From the NCBI GenBank assembly GCA_037176725.1, contig JAZBRS010000035.1, forward strand, positions 49,238,001-49,302,000: a DNA stretch of 64,000 nucleotides. The letters run 5' to 3'. The notes beneath the pieces were generated by a model. It was given only the letters and a program-made list of their open reading frames with translations. It was not told where the DNA came from and made no database searches. This DNA comes from Posidonia oceanica. Taxonomy: Eukaryota; Streptophyta; Magnoliopsida; Alismatales; Posidoniaceae. A program made the position numbers and the translations under genes. This document shows, one piece after another, positions 34,741 through 46,802 of the stretch (position 1 is its first letter; every line of letters begins with the position of its first letter).

Positions 34741-36080
34741 TTCGCTTGGAGCTATGATGATATGGTCGGCTTAGATGTCGAGATAGTGGTACACACACTA
34801 CCCCTGGACCCGGATGTAAAGCCAGTTAAACAAAAGCTCAGGAGGTGGCGATTGCAATGGCTGTTGATGATCAAGGAGGAAATTATGAAGTAGCATAATG
34901 TCAGCTTCCTCAAGGTCATCCTATACCCGAAATGGCTCGCCAACGTCGTCCCTATACCTAAAAAAGACAGAAAAATCCGCATGTGCATCGATTACAGAGA
35001 TCTGAACAAAGCCAGTCCCAAGGACGACTTCCCTCTACCACACATAGACGTCCTGGTGGACAATACAGCAGGTCACAAGATACTTTCTTTCATGGATGGC
35101 TTCTCTGGCTATAATCAGATCAGAATGGCAGAGGAGGATATGGAGAAGACATCTTTCATCACTCCATGGGGGGTCTTCTGCTACAGAGTAATGCCATTTG
35201 GGCTGAAAAATGCTAGAGCAACTTACCAGAGAGCAATGACAACTCTGTTCCATGACCTCATGCATCAGAAGGTGGAGGTCTACGTGGATGATATGATCGC
35301 CAAGTCCCGAGAGCCTGAAGATCATCTTGTTTGTTTGAAGAAGCTGTTCGACCGCCTTAGGCGCTACAAACTCAGGCTCAATCCCAACAAGTGCGTCTTC
35401 GGTGTGTCATCTGGAAAGCTCCTTGGCTATATTGTCAGCCAGAGGGGGATTGAAGTGGATCCCAGCAAAGCCCGAGCCATCATTGAAATGCCACCCCCTG
35501 CTACTGAGAAGGAGGTCCGAGGCCTACTAGGGCGACTGCAATATATCAGTCGATTCGTCGCACAGCTCATGCCCATTTGCGAGCCGATCTTCAAACTCTT
35601 GAGAAAAAATGCACAAATCAAGTGGGGAGACGAATGCCAGGCCACGTTTGAGAAAATCAAGTAGCTCCTAACTAAGCCCCCTGTCCTAGTTCCTCCCACG
35701 CTAGGAAGACCCCTGCTACTGTACCTCTCAACAACGCAGCATTCTGTAGGCACAGTCCTGGGCCAACATGATGAATTAGGTCGCAAAGAGCGTGCCATCT
35801 ACTACCTGAGTACGAAGTTCAATGACTGCGAAGCCAGGTATACAATGATTGAGAAAACCTGCCTTTCCCTAGTCTGGGCCACACAAAAGCTGAGGCACTA
35901 TATGATGGCCTACCCCGTTCTACTCCTATGTAGGCATGACCCAATGAAGTATTTGTTTCAAAAGCCAGCACTAGTAGGCTGATGTGACAAGTGGCAGGTA
36001 CTCCTATCTCAGTACGACATCACCTTCGTGACCCTGAAGTCGATGAAGGGGCAAGCTGTGGCAGATCATCTGGCTGACTT
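34741..36080 (+). pseudogene. Reverse transcriptase and first RNase H of D
   Basis: RT blocks in order are IDYRDLNKASPKDDFPLPHI (34988), SGYNQIRM, FITPWGVFCYRVMPFGLKNA, the catalytic YVDDM (35281) and LGYIVSQRGIEVDP. The gypsy-type RNase H follows (CLSLVWATQKLRHYMM, 35860-35910). Stops are TAG at 34891 and 35662, both where A/C has CAG, and TGA at 35980 where A/C has an Arg codon. Otherwise the frame is intact and about 80% similar by eye to A/C. The enzyme would copy element RNA into DNA. Confidence 0.9.
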
Positions 36081-36600
36081 ACCACTGCCTGAATATCAGC
36101 CTTTGCAGGCACAGTTCCCTGATGAGGACATCTTGTTCGCCTCAGAAGACGCCGAGCAGAAGGATTCCGAGGATGAATTTCAGTGGCACATGTTTTTTGA
36201 CAGCGCCGTCAATAAAAGAGGCAGAGACATCGGAGCAGTCCTAGCAACACCACAGGGAGAACTAATCCCATTTGCCAGGAAAATGACCTTCAGCTGCACC
36301 AACAACGAGGCAGAGTACGAAGCCTGCATCTTAGGAATGCGAGTCGCACTCGAGCATGGTGTGTGGAAACTGCATGTGCACGGTGATGTAATGTTAGTCG
36401 TCTCCCAAGTCAATGGCGACTGGAGGACCAAGGATCCCAAGCTAGTGCCATACCATGAGTACCTACTGGAACTGATTGAGCACTTCTAGGAGACTCGCAT
36501 CACCTTCATGAATAGAGCCAAGAATGCCTATGCAGACGCTCTGGCAACCCTAGTGTCCTGGCTCTCCATACCCGAAGACGATGCAGTGGACGTATCAGTC
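36081..36600 (+). pseudogene. Second (archaeal-type) RNase H of D
   Basis: WHMFFDSAVNKRGRDIGAVL, NNEAEYEACILGMRVALEHG, HGDVMLVVSQVNGDW and NRAKNAYADALATL give the acidic core of the extra RNase H that defines Tat elements (known to have been acquired in addition to the gypsy domain). A TAG at 36487 replaces a CAG found in A/C. Confidence 0.85.
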
Positions 36601-37892
36601 ACCCGCGTCGAGTTGCCTGCGCACTGCATGACCATCGAGGAAGCAGTTATTGCAGAGGAACCTCCTTGGTATCATGACATCAAGGTCTTCCTAGAGTCTG
36701 GCAACCTCCCAACCGGCACGTCAGCAGTGGACAGAAAAACTATGGCACGTTTGGCGTCCAAGTATGTCTTAGGAGCAGGACATCTCTACAGAAGGTCCTA
36801 CAATCAGATGCTTTTGCGCTGCATAGACAAAAAAGAGGCTGACATGTTGATGCTTCAGGTCCATGCAGGGACATGCGGCCCACACATGAACGGCGTGTTA
36901 CTAGCCAAGAAAATTATGCTGCAAGGCTACTTCTAGTCCATGATGGAGGCAGATTGTTGCCGGTTCGTGTGCAGATGCCAGAATAGTCAGATACATGGGA
37001 ACTTCATCCATGCGCCGCCGCAGCAGCTCCACAGCATGGCGTCACCTTGGCCTTTCTCCACTTGGGGAATTGACGTCATTGGTGAAATCCATCCTACAGC
37101 CTCCAACGGCCATCGCTTCATCCTTGTGGCAATCGACTACTTTACCAAATGGGTGGAGGCAGCCTTATACAAGGCAGTAACAGCCATTGTAACGGAGAAG
37201 TTCATCAGGAACAACATCATTGCTCGTTACGGGGTCCCGTATGCACTCATCTTTGATAATGGCATGAACTTCACGACCAAGAGAATGGAGGAGTGCCTGC
37301 ACAGTTTCAAGATTAAGCACCACAAGTCCTCCCCTTATCGGCCACAGATGAATGGCGCAGTCGAGTCAGCCAATAAGAACTTGATAAAGATCCTCAAGAA
37401 GATGGTAGAGACTCACAAGGACTGGCACGACAAGCTCCCATACGCCTTATGGGCCTACAGAACGTTGATCCGAACCTTGACAGGAGCAACTCCTTATTCA
37501 CTGGTCTATGGCATGGAGGCCGTTTTGCCGGTTGAAGTTGAGATTCCGTCCCTACGGATTCTAAAAGAGGCAGAATGGGTCGAAGACCGCTGCACCCAGT
37601 TGAACCTGATCAACAAGTGTAGATTGCAGGTAATGCACCATGCTCAATGCTATCAGAAGAGGATGGCCAGGTCCTATCAGAAGAAAGTCAGGCCCAGAAG
37701 CTTCACGCTGGGTGACTTGGTCTTGTGAGCCATTCACCTTCCTGACGGCTGAGGCAAATTCCAGCCCAACTGGCATGGCCCTTATCTCATCAAGCAGATA
37801 TTCTCTAGGGGCGCAGCAATCCTCGAGAGTATGGATCAGGTCGAGCAGTCCGAGCCAATCAATGCCTGCTACCTCAAGAAATACTACCAGTG
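36601..37892 (+). pseudogene. Integrase of D
   Basis: The HHCC zinc-binding region is recognisable (HAGTCGPHMNG, then CCRFVCRC), though a TAG at 36934 splits it. The DDE core has WGIDVIGEIH (first Asp, about 37070), LIFDNGMNF (second Asp, about 37254) and GAVESANKNL (Glu, about 37366). The C-terminal region ends at LKKYYQ, stop 37890-37892. Two TGA codons at 37726 and 37750 replace expected Arg codons. Integrase inserts the cDNA into the genome. It lacks an evident chromodomain, as usual for Tat. Confidence 0.88.
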
Positions 37893-39460
37893 ATCTGGAA
37901 CTGTATCCTTGCCTTGCAGAATCCCTTTTCCTTTTGCATCCCATGCATACATGACCGTCCCGCCATCATGCACTCGCATTTGCACTCTTTTATTTGCTTT
38001 ACATGCCACTCGGCCAATCATAAACAGCATCTGCACATCATCATCATGCATTACCATCATCGTCCGATGAGGAAAATTGGAAAAGCTTGCCTGCTTGAGT
38101 AGGGATCCAACCTCACTTCATCTGGTCCTACCTAGATGTCTCAGCCAGTAAGGGAGCCACCTTCAATGTGAGAATGGACGAAATGTTCAAACCTCCTAGG
38201 ACCTACACCTCAAGAGGGAGACAAAATGCTAGGGCGAGAGTGAGAGTGTGAGCCATACAAAATTTATCTATCCGCCTACCAGGGCACAAAAGAAATAAGA
38301 AGACAGAAGGCGAAGATAGAAGTTAGCCCTAGAGTTAGAGGCGAGTAGAGTAGCCCTGTTCCCTCAGCCAACCTTGGAGAGGAGTCGAAGCCCATGCTTG
38401 GGAAGCACATTTCCCTAGGGACTAGCCACCCCTTTTAGTAGTAACAACTCCTGAATACCCGACCAGGCATCCATTACCTCCAAGTCAGGGATAGAGTGAG
38501 TTTGCTCGTCTATGTGGGAGAAAAGTAAGGGAATTAAAAGAGAAGGCGTAGGCCCTAGAAAGGTTTGGCATGAAGCCCATTCTCATCTCACCACCAAACA
38601 AACACACCTTCACCCTTCCCCGAGTGCCACCAACAGCTGAGAGTCTAGGTAGGGTCAGATGATGTTTGAGACCATTCCCTTCTCCATCGCAGGCATTGAA
38701 AGCATTCCATATACTGAGGATGACAAAATATTCACATCAAGCATGCATCCATTTAGCATCCCTCTTGCCGGATACTGCAAGGTTCTAGCTCGGCTTCGAG
38801 CCAAGGTACGCTGTTGCCCGCTACAGAGATCATTGGGCCAGTATGACTAGGGACAAGACATCCCCGAGCCGGACATGCGTCGCCGACCCAGTCAGAGGAT
38901 GCCAAACAACAAGCCAGTATCAAGGGATGCACCGAGTTCAGGCCGAACTTTGCTAGTGGATCACCATTGTCGAATCTTTGGCAGGAGGCAGAGTGGACTT
39001 GCCCATCAGCCTGAAGGTCACAGATGCAGTCAGGAGGCTACACCCGGCCCCCTTACACCACTCAGAGTGGGTGGAGAAGGCATTGACAGTGGCCTGCCAG
39101 GCCGTCCCTGTGTGTAGATCCCGTGCTCAGCTCCCGCATCCCATCGCTGCGTTTTTAACAGGGTCCTGGCTGCAGAGCAGTTGTTAAGGGATTGGTTGCC
39201 TTTCGCCTACAAAACCAGGAAGAACCCCAGTGCCACAAACAAAAACCAATGTGGAGCATGCACAACATCATGATAGTCTTCATATTCATTGAAACTCAGT
39301 TACAAGCATTGGATCCAACCCGCATAAGCCGCTGGGTTGATCAACATGTTACACTTTGCTTTCATTCATTTAAGTTGGACCGCCCCCGCTTGGAGCTACC
39401 AGCACCACTAAACAGAGGACCACTGGGGGGGACCTCGCAGATGGGCCATGTTGCTTGCAC
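37893..39460 (+). other. 3' spacer of D
   Basis: This is non-coding by my reading. The block 38545-38720 (TTTGGCATGAAGCCC, CCGAGTGCCACCAACA, GCATTCCATATACTGAGG) is conserved in A/C at 10790-10630 on its minus strand, so it belongs to the family rather than to a later insertion. The rest has no recognisable product. Confidence 0.55.
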
Positions 39461-40818
39461 CTAAGTGATGTATCCGGTAGTACAGTCCGAGCCAGGCACC
39501 GCAACTATGTCGGTAGATCTTATTCCGCCTCTCATAAGCCTGGTTAGCTCCTCCGTCATCACTGAAGAATTGAGCGGATAAGACCAAAATCTCTCAAGCA
39601 TGTGACCTTCAATGAATGCATCCTGGCGAAGGCCGAACTGCCGCAGTACCCGAATGGGATGGAACTCAACGCCCCCAGTGAACCCCGGCAGGATGACCAA
39701 CCGTGCGTTGTTCCCATTGAAGAACACGGTAAATGGATCCGCCGCGGCAGGGAGAATCTGCCAGACCATGGTGTCCCTGGTCAACCCCTCTAGCTTCTCA
39801 TACTCCTCCCGGACACTCCCTATGGCCCGGGCATGCCCAGAGCAGTAGTAACCTTCAAAGACAGGACGTTGAGGGCGGATGGCCATTGCCCCCATATGGC
39901 AGGCCAGCCAGACCTGAAAAAGAGAAATTAGCAGAGTCAACAGAGCAGAAACAGATCATGCCATGTGGACAGTTATAATGAGCAGCTTACCTAAACCATG
40001 GCCGCACACCCATGGAAGTGACGACAGCGGTGTGAGACCCTGTCCAGCGCATAGAAGGTCTTTGCTAGAATCACCGATGCCAGATCAATTTGCCGGGTTA
40101 CTACAGCCAAAGCTATCTCAGCCACCTCAACAGCGACGGCCAGCTGGCTGTGGCCGAAGATTAGCTCACCAAGGAAGCGGGTGACAAACCCCCTGAGCCA
40201 CAACTCGTCACCCAAGGTGGCACGCCTCGGGATTGTCTGCTCAAAATATTCCAGGTGGATCCTAGGCATCGGCCCGTCAGTACGGATCAACCTTCCTGAA
40301 CACTCCCTTGGAGTGAGACCCGTCAGCTGGCACAGGACGGACGCATAGCCCTCCCGTCTCATAAACACAACAGGCCCAGCCAGTGGCGACAGGCCGCAGA
40401 TCCGGTGCACCTCCTCCAGGGTGGGCGTCATTTCCACTGAGCCAAAGCGAAAAACATGGAGTAGGGGTTTCCAGAACCTCGCCGCAGCACAAAGCAGATG
40501 GCGACCGACTTCCACCTCGGCAACATCCAGTGTCCGGGAAGAGATCCCCCATAGCCGCAGCGTCTCCCGATCATCGGCAGTAAGACTTCGGATCCATGTC
40601 CGTAGTACCTCCGAGTAGTGAACCGGGGTGACCAAAGTGGGAAAAGCCTGCACAGAAACAAATGCAAAGATCAGAATAGAGCTCAGTAAATCAAGAGGAG
40701 CAAAAGTGGGAGGGCTGGACAGCAGCCTCGTCGAGCCGGCAGGTGCCCCCACCATGGGAACCTAGGGTGTAATGGGCCAACCATGGAAATCAAAGGAAAA
40801 GCAAGAGAAACCCACCAT
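39461..40818 (-). CDS. Antisense PMD-superfamily (DUF7745-like) gene 1 of D
   Basis: Exons: 40818-40816 (ATG only), 40647-39991 and 39913-39461, joined by GT-AG introns of 168 and 77 bp, both phase 0; 371 codons with the stop. Blocks: TWIRSLTADDRETLRLWGI, LLCAAARFWKPLLHVFRF, PTLEEVHRICGL, GDELWLRGFVTRFLGELIF, CRHFHGC, and a C-terminal half with FTVFFNGNNARLVILPGF. This resembles DUF7745/PMD-type proteins, whose known Arabidopsis members are nuclear silencing factors; the role here is unknown. One TAG (39991-39993) closes exon 2 where the A/C copy has CAG. The gene lies head-on to pol and has a TATA-like box upstream. It is probably inactivated by that single base. Confidence 0.75.
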
Positions 40819-40895
40819 TTTGGAGAAGAATAAGAGAAGGAGAGATCTTAGGGTTCTTGAGAGGCGTCTGGCACCTCCATGTGTTGTGGGGGGCA

Positions 40896-40903
40896 TATAA
40901 ATA
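40896..40903 (-). promoter_or_regulatory. TATA-like box of antisense gene 1
   Basis: On the minus strand CCTATTTATATG lies 78 bp before the ATG and is followed by a CT-rich leader (CTCTCCTTCTCTTATTCTTC). The plus strand of the same site reads TATAAATAGG, so its direction is not certain. The gene downstream on the minus strand makes that direction more likely. Confidence 0.5.
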
Positions 40904-41288
40904 GGTGCCCTAGAAAAGCAAGTCATGTGACACCTGGGCAGGCCACTTGGTCCCGCGTCGCAGTCCCGCGCCCAGCTCTCTTTTGGGACTCCCGTGCTTT
41001 TTACAGTAAAATTTCTAGCTGTGACTTAAGTTAACTTAAGTCGCCTGCAACCTGTGGAACACTCGGAAAAATGCAAAAGAGACCACTTGCCGGATCATGC
41101 AGGCACATACATACAACACAAGTACAAATACACACATTTTGTCATCCAAAGGGCCCCCCGGGCAGTTCCTTTTGCATTCCATATCCAACTCAGTTTACAG
41201 CATCAAGAGTACAGACAGAGAATAAAGCATAAAGAAAACAATGGAATACAAACAAGCCCAGCAAACAAAATTCCATGACTGCAGGCAC

Positions 41289-44036
41289 TTAGTCCTCCTC
41301 GGACGAGTCAGGAGGTGGGGCACCATGAATCCTCACAAGACCCTCCCTGACCTATTTCCTCCGCAGCCTCCTAGCGAGCCTGGCTGCAACTGATCGGGAT
41401 TGCGAGGGACCCGGCCCCGTGTTGCACTCCCCGGCAAGAGACTCTGCATCTGACACATCTGCCAAGGTGAAGTCCACGTTGAACTCCCCACTGGACTCAG
41501 TGTTGACGGTCGGACCGGAGCTGCTCCCCTGAAAAGCAAACATAAGGCATTTTAGCAGGCATTTATAATGGGTTAAGTTGTTTGCATTTGATTCAAGCTT
41601 ATACCGCTGGAAGCTATCTCTACCGCCTCCCCTGTGCCAAAAAACCAGACATGTCAGAACAGTCAGGTATACATTCACAAGCAAATTTAAAGGCTACTCT
41701 ACAGCTATTTTACCGAAGCAGCTCGCATCTGCCGCATCCAATCCTGCAGCCGCACCTCAAAGGCCTGTACCCAAGTCAAAAGGTCAAGGTGAGAAGACAG
41801 ATACTACATTTATCAAACCTGCAGCGGTGTTAGGGGTCCTTTACCTGACTCCAGCCCTCATTGTACCACATCTGGGTCTGTCCATCCCGAAGATCCTCTA
41901 GGAATAAGTGCGGCTTGCCGACCCGCTCGAACCAATCCATATATTCATCGCGGGAGACCTCACAGATGGTGAAGCAACTCCGGGCCATCGCCGACGCAGC
42001 CAAAGCAGTCCTGGCAGCGGCCCGAGTTAGGGTCTCTGACACCATATCAGCCGGCGGCGACTTGGGGATGCTGAATGCCCGAGTAAACTAGTGCTGGACG
42101 TGCCTGGGAAGGTAGTAGGCATACCGTTTGAGGCAGAAGAACTGAACCTGCACTCTCCTCAGCTTTCGGCTCGAGACCAAGGGAGCCCACTCCAAGGTCT
42201 CGTACCTCCGAAAGGGGTGTAGGTCCACCTGAAAGGAAAACAGAGTAAACATCAGAACAGTGTTTTCTAAGCAATTCATAAACAGCTAATGCAAATTGCA
42301 ATTTAAAGTTCACCTCGTCTGCATGGATGATGTCCAGGAGGTACCGGTACGACTCGTATCCGTACACACCCGAGGCAGCCAAGTGATCTAGCTCGCACCA
42401 CTGTCGAGGAAGTGGAAGGAGCTCGGGGCGAAGGTAGAAGAAGTAATGTCCCCGCCAGGAATGCTCCATCACACAGTACTGCAAGGCAAACAAGCAGATA
42501 TGTCAGTACAGCTAACAAGTAAACAAAACTGAAAGTAATGCAAAACAGAAGCAACTTTAATACTTACAGTGATCAGGGGATACAGGCCCACGTACGACCG
42601 TTGCTTCTTGTGAACCACGTCATCCAGGCCGCACAAGAGATAGGCATAGCTGGCGCCTCCCCAGTCATAGCGCCAAAGCTCGCCCAAATCAGCCAGGTAG
42701 ACGACCTAGTCTGGGTGAACGTAGTATCCGGACATGTCACAGAAGATGACCCCTAGCAGGTCCAGCAGGAAGTGACGGAGGACGAAGTCAGCCTCCGCCG
42801 AGCCAGGGGCCGGGTCCGGCCAGATCCCGCTCCACTCCCGCAGCCATGATGCACGGAAGTTGTAGGTCGAGCACGTCTGATCCGGTGGAGGCCTCCCTAG
42901 CAACTCAGGAACCCGGGCGTATCCCAGAACGCCCTTGCCCACTATCGGCTCTCCCCCAAAGGTCAGTCCAGACATCAGGGCCCAGTGCTTGGGCAGAATT
43001 GTCATCTCCCCATACGGGAAGTGGAAGGTGTGCGTCTCAAACTGCCACCGTTCTACCAGAGCCCAGAAAAAGTTGTAATGGCTGTGGATGGCCAGAATCC
43101 GCAGAAAGTTGCCGAAAGGACTCTGATGTAGCAAGAAGTCCCGCAAGAAGTCCGGCAGGTGGTGAAAGTGAGCCAACATCGGTGCCCAGCCGCACCGCAT
43201 CACTCGGCAAGGGTTCCCATCCTGTATAAACAGTAGAGTAGGTCAGAAAGGGCAATATGCATACAAGGCGAGAGAATAACAGGGAAAGAGCCACCTTACC
43301 TCAAACCAGTCCTGGTCGCAAATGTGATCCTCACTAAGCAAGCGACCTCCATGGTTTCTCGCTTCCTGTCAAAAGTTCGAAACAGGAATCAGAAACAGAT
43401 GAGCATAAACAACAGTACAGATCAAAAGCCAGTTTTGAGTCTACCTCTAAGGGAATGGCAGAACCTGGACTGGCGGAACCCTCTCGCGAATCGTCTGAAT
43501 CAGAAGTGCCCCCAGACGCCCAGGGTCCCGAGGCTTGCTGTCCCCGGGACCTCGAGCTCGAGGCGCCGCTCGCACCCGCTCGTCTCGAACCAGACTGCAA
43601 AGCAAAAATTAAGAAGCTCAGAGCAAATCCTTTTCTAAATGCAGAAGGAGAATACATAAGCAGCATTTGTTTCATGAAATAGCACCAACCACAAGCATGT
43701 TTTATTAAGTATTTAAATAAATACTGGTATTTAAAGAACAGCCAAAATCAAACAAAGCGTTGCCAAGGCTAACAGAGCACAATGCATGGTAGACGAACAT
43801 ATATCCAGCATAATGTGTCAAATCCATTCAAACCTAAACAAAGTGTCATTAGGTTTGGCAAAAAATCAGAGCACAGTTCGTGGCAGTCAAATATACAGGC
43901 AAACTCAGAATTTGAAATGCAAAGTCATCTAGCCTAGTTGGCATGCCACATTCAATGAGAAAGAGACGGTCACAGCGTGCGAAACAAGTAAACAAACCTT
44001 CCCCTAGATCTGCCTCGCTCCCCTCTTCCTCCCCAT
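41289..44036 (-). CDS. Antisense plant mobile domain gene 2 of D
   Basis: I read seven exons: 44036-43998, 43594-43445, 43365-43300, 43221-42568, 42478-42314, 42228-41845 and 41528-41289. All junctions are GT-AG and phase 0; 566 codons in all. The N-terminus is basic then Ser-rich (SDSDDSREGS). The 654-bp exon holds a clear PMD: ALVERWQFETHTFHFPYGEM, GLTFGGEPIVG, LRHFLLDLLGVIFCDMSG and YDWGGASYAYLL. Next come WRGHYFFYLRPEL and an Ala-rich C-terminal region. Four in-frame TAGs (44004, 42706, 42088, 41352) are the only faults. Structure matches the PMD gene of E. Transcription would run against element transcripts. Confidence 0.78.
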
Positions 44037-44049
44037 ATTTTTTTTCCAC

Positions 44050-46797
44050 GTTTCGAGCCCTAGAGCGTCGCCAGCACCTCGCTGGAGTTGGCTTCTTCCA
44101 CGGCACCGGTCGCCGGTGCAGCAGCGCACCCGCGCGCGCCAGCCGTACTCCGCCGCCACCAGCACCTCTCCGCACCGCCCAGACCTCCGCCTGACCGCGC
44201 CAGGCCTCCCCAAGCTCTGCCCGTGCCGTGCCGCTGCCCCCTTCGCTGCGCAGAACATCTTCCCCGGCGAGCTTCGGCCACAGCCACTGTAGCATTAGTT
44301 TATTTTATCCCGTTGGTTAGGTTTAGATTATTTTGTTTTAACTTACATAGTTTTCCACTACATTGCATTCAGTTCTTTTAAGTTTATTTTATTACGTTTA
44401 GGTCCAGTCAGTTGTTAAGTTTTATTTAAATTCATTTTAAACCCAAATTGCATTGAAATAAAGCCCAAAAATTTGTTGTATTCTCACACAAGTCCAGCCA
44501 GTTGTTAAGTTTCATTTAATTTCATTCTTAAACCATATTGTATTGCTAAAAAATCCAAAAACATGTCTTATTTACTCATTAGTCCAATCTGATGTTGATT
44601 TCATTTAAATCTATGTTGTATCATACTAAATTGCTAAAAAACCCAAAAAAAATACTTTATTTGCAGTTGAGTCTTGTACAGTATCAGATATCATTTAATC
44701 TTCTTTTTTTTATTTCATTACATTAACTTTTAGCCCAGTAGCTTTGCTTATTTACATGTAGATCCAGTCCAGGTATGTTTTTATTTAAATTTCGTTTTAA
44801 TTCTATTATTTTATCTTTTTATCTGTAAGTTTATTTTTTTTATTGCATGCAAGTCCAGTCCAGGTTAGCTTTCTATTTAATTTTCATTTTAAATTTTATA
44901 GTTTAGTCCTTTTAGTTTAGTTTATTTACAAGCATGTCCTGTTTATTTGTGTAACTTGTTTTTAGAATTTCAGTACGTTGTTTTTTTATTATTTTTTTTA
45001 TTTTGTTAGTTTACTTTTATTGTAAGTAGGTCCATATGTTGTGTTTGTTATGTTTTTTTTCTTTACTATTAAATCCTTCTTTTATTTTTACTACATCCAA
45101 GTCCTTTTTAGTTTGCCTTTTGTTAAATAGCTTTCAAATTTTATTATATTATGTTTAAATCATACTTCTTGTCATATTTGCATATCCATACATCTCATTT
45201 TAATTCCTTTGTAAATATCATGGCATTACATTTTAGATCATGCATTTGCATATATTTGCATATATTTGCATATTCATCCAACATATTTGCATATTCACCC
45301 ATGCATCTCATTTTTAATTCTTTTTAACTATTATTGCATGCTAGCACATTTGCATATAAGTCCAATGCATATTTAATGCATTACATTTTAGTCCTGCATA
45401 TTATTATATTTGCATTTAGGTCCATGCATTCCATTTAATTCTTATTTTAACCCCATACATTAGTTTATTCACAACTTGGTCCATTTTGCATTTGGCATTT
45501 TTGCATTGCATTGCATTCCCTTTATTTTTACATTTTAGAGTATCATTGCATTAGTATTTAATCTTGCATTTTCATCACATTTAAGTCCATTTTGCATTTC
45601 CATCGTTTAATTCATCCTTTTAGAATCATTTTGCATTAGCATTTAAGCCACCATTTCATTTTTTATTACATTTAGGTCCTTCACACATTGCATTTCATTT
45701 AAATAGTTTTCACAACCACATTGCATTCACAACATTTGCAGTTAAGTTCAATAACTTTGCATAATTGCATTTAGGTCCATTTTTTATGCATTTTATCATC
45801 TAAGTAAGCATTTACATCATTTTGCATTGCACTTAGATCTTGTAAACTTGCATATTTACATTTAGGCCCATTTACATGCATTTAATCATTTAAATAATTA
45901 TTCAAATCACCTTACATTTAGTTTAATCACATATTAGTCCTTACATTTACTATAATTGCATTCTAGCCCTTGCATTCATTCTAATTACATTTTAGCCCCT
46001 GCATTCTCATCTTACCCACATGGCATTTATATTTTAGTCCCTACATTGTGTTAATTTACATTTAGACCCCTACATTTAATGTAATAGCATTTAAGCCCCT
46101 TGCATTCATTCTAATTGTATTTTAGCCCTTGCATCCATTTTAGTTGCACATAGACCATGCATTGCATGCACATAAAGGCATTTTGCACTTAGGCGCCTGT
46201 AGTTTCCTTGAATTGCACTTAGATCCCTACATTTACGTTCTTACACACATACATCTCCATGTCCTTGCATCTAGCTCCGTTGCACCATTTCCAGCATTGT
46301 CATCCTCATTACATATAGGATATCTTGCATTATGCACACACATAGGATACATATTTATTTTTCCACCTACATCATGGCATTTAAGCATACATTTGAGACA
46401 TGTTTTCAAAGGCATAAGCATAAATTCAAACATGGCATATCATATCGCCCTTAGGCGTACAGAAATTGCAACATTGCAAACATTAACCACGAATAAGCAG
46501 ATTAGCCTAGAAAGACCGATTTTGGGACACACGGGGGTGCCTAACACCTTCCCCTTGCGTAATAGGAATCCTTGCCCAATCTCTGGCCTGCATTGACCTT
46601 GTGTCATATCCTTTGTTTTCTTTTATTTATTTTCATATCTTTTTGGTTTTCCTTGTCTCCCGGCTTTGCAAATAAGACTAGGTGGTGACTTCGAAATTTG
46701 TTTCTTTTCTTCAACTTTCGCTGTTTTTACTTCTTTTTGTCATGACCCGCGATTTGGCTTGTTTCATTCTTTCGAGCAGTTCGGTCGCATGGTTACA
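44050..46797 (+). mobile_element. LTR-type sequence closing D (start undefined)
   Basis: A GC-rich segment (44050-44285), CACTGTAGCATTAG (compare CACTGTAGCTTTGG in B at 17575), 2.1 kb of TTGCATTT/GGTCC-rich sequence and the conserved GGGGGTGCCTAACACCTTCCC (46532) lead to an end at GGTTACA (46797). This is the layout of LTRs B and F, not of the 5' LTR of D. The usual LTR start and an upstream polypurine tract are not found, and the GC-rich part overlaps the start of antisense gene 2. No coding region is seen. Confidence 0.55.
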
Positions 46798-46802
46798 TTA
46801 TT

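Larger units (their letters stand above)
17682..46797 (+). mobile_element. Tat element D, 29.1 kb including nested LTR F
   Basis: The element spans 5' LTR (17682-22324), PBS, leader, gag-pol (29393-37892), 3' spacer, two antisense PMD-superfamily genes and an LTR end at 46797. It sits inside LTR B with flanking TTACT (17677-17681) and TTATT (46798-46802), matching at four of five positions. Without F it is about 23.2 kb, the size range known for Ogre-type elements. Coding regions carry many stops and several frameshifts, so it is not autonomous. Its two delimiting LTRs are of different types (see findings). Confidence 0.75.

Noticed and set aside
40896..40903. Plus-strand promoter (TATAAATAGG)
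   Set aside because: No plus-strand gene follows it in this window, while a spliced gene lies at a suitable distance on the minus strand.
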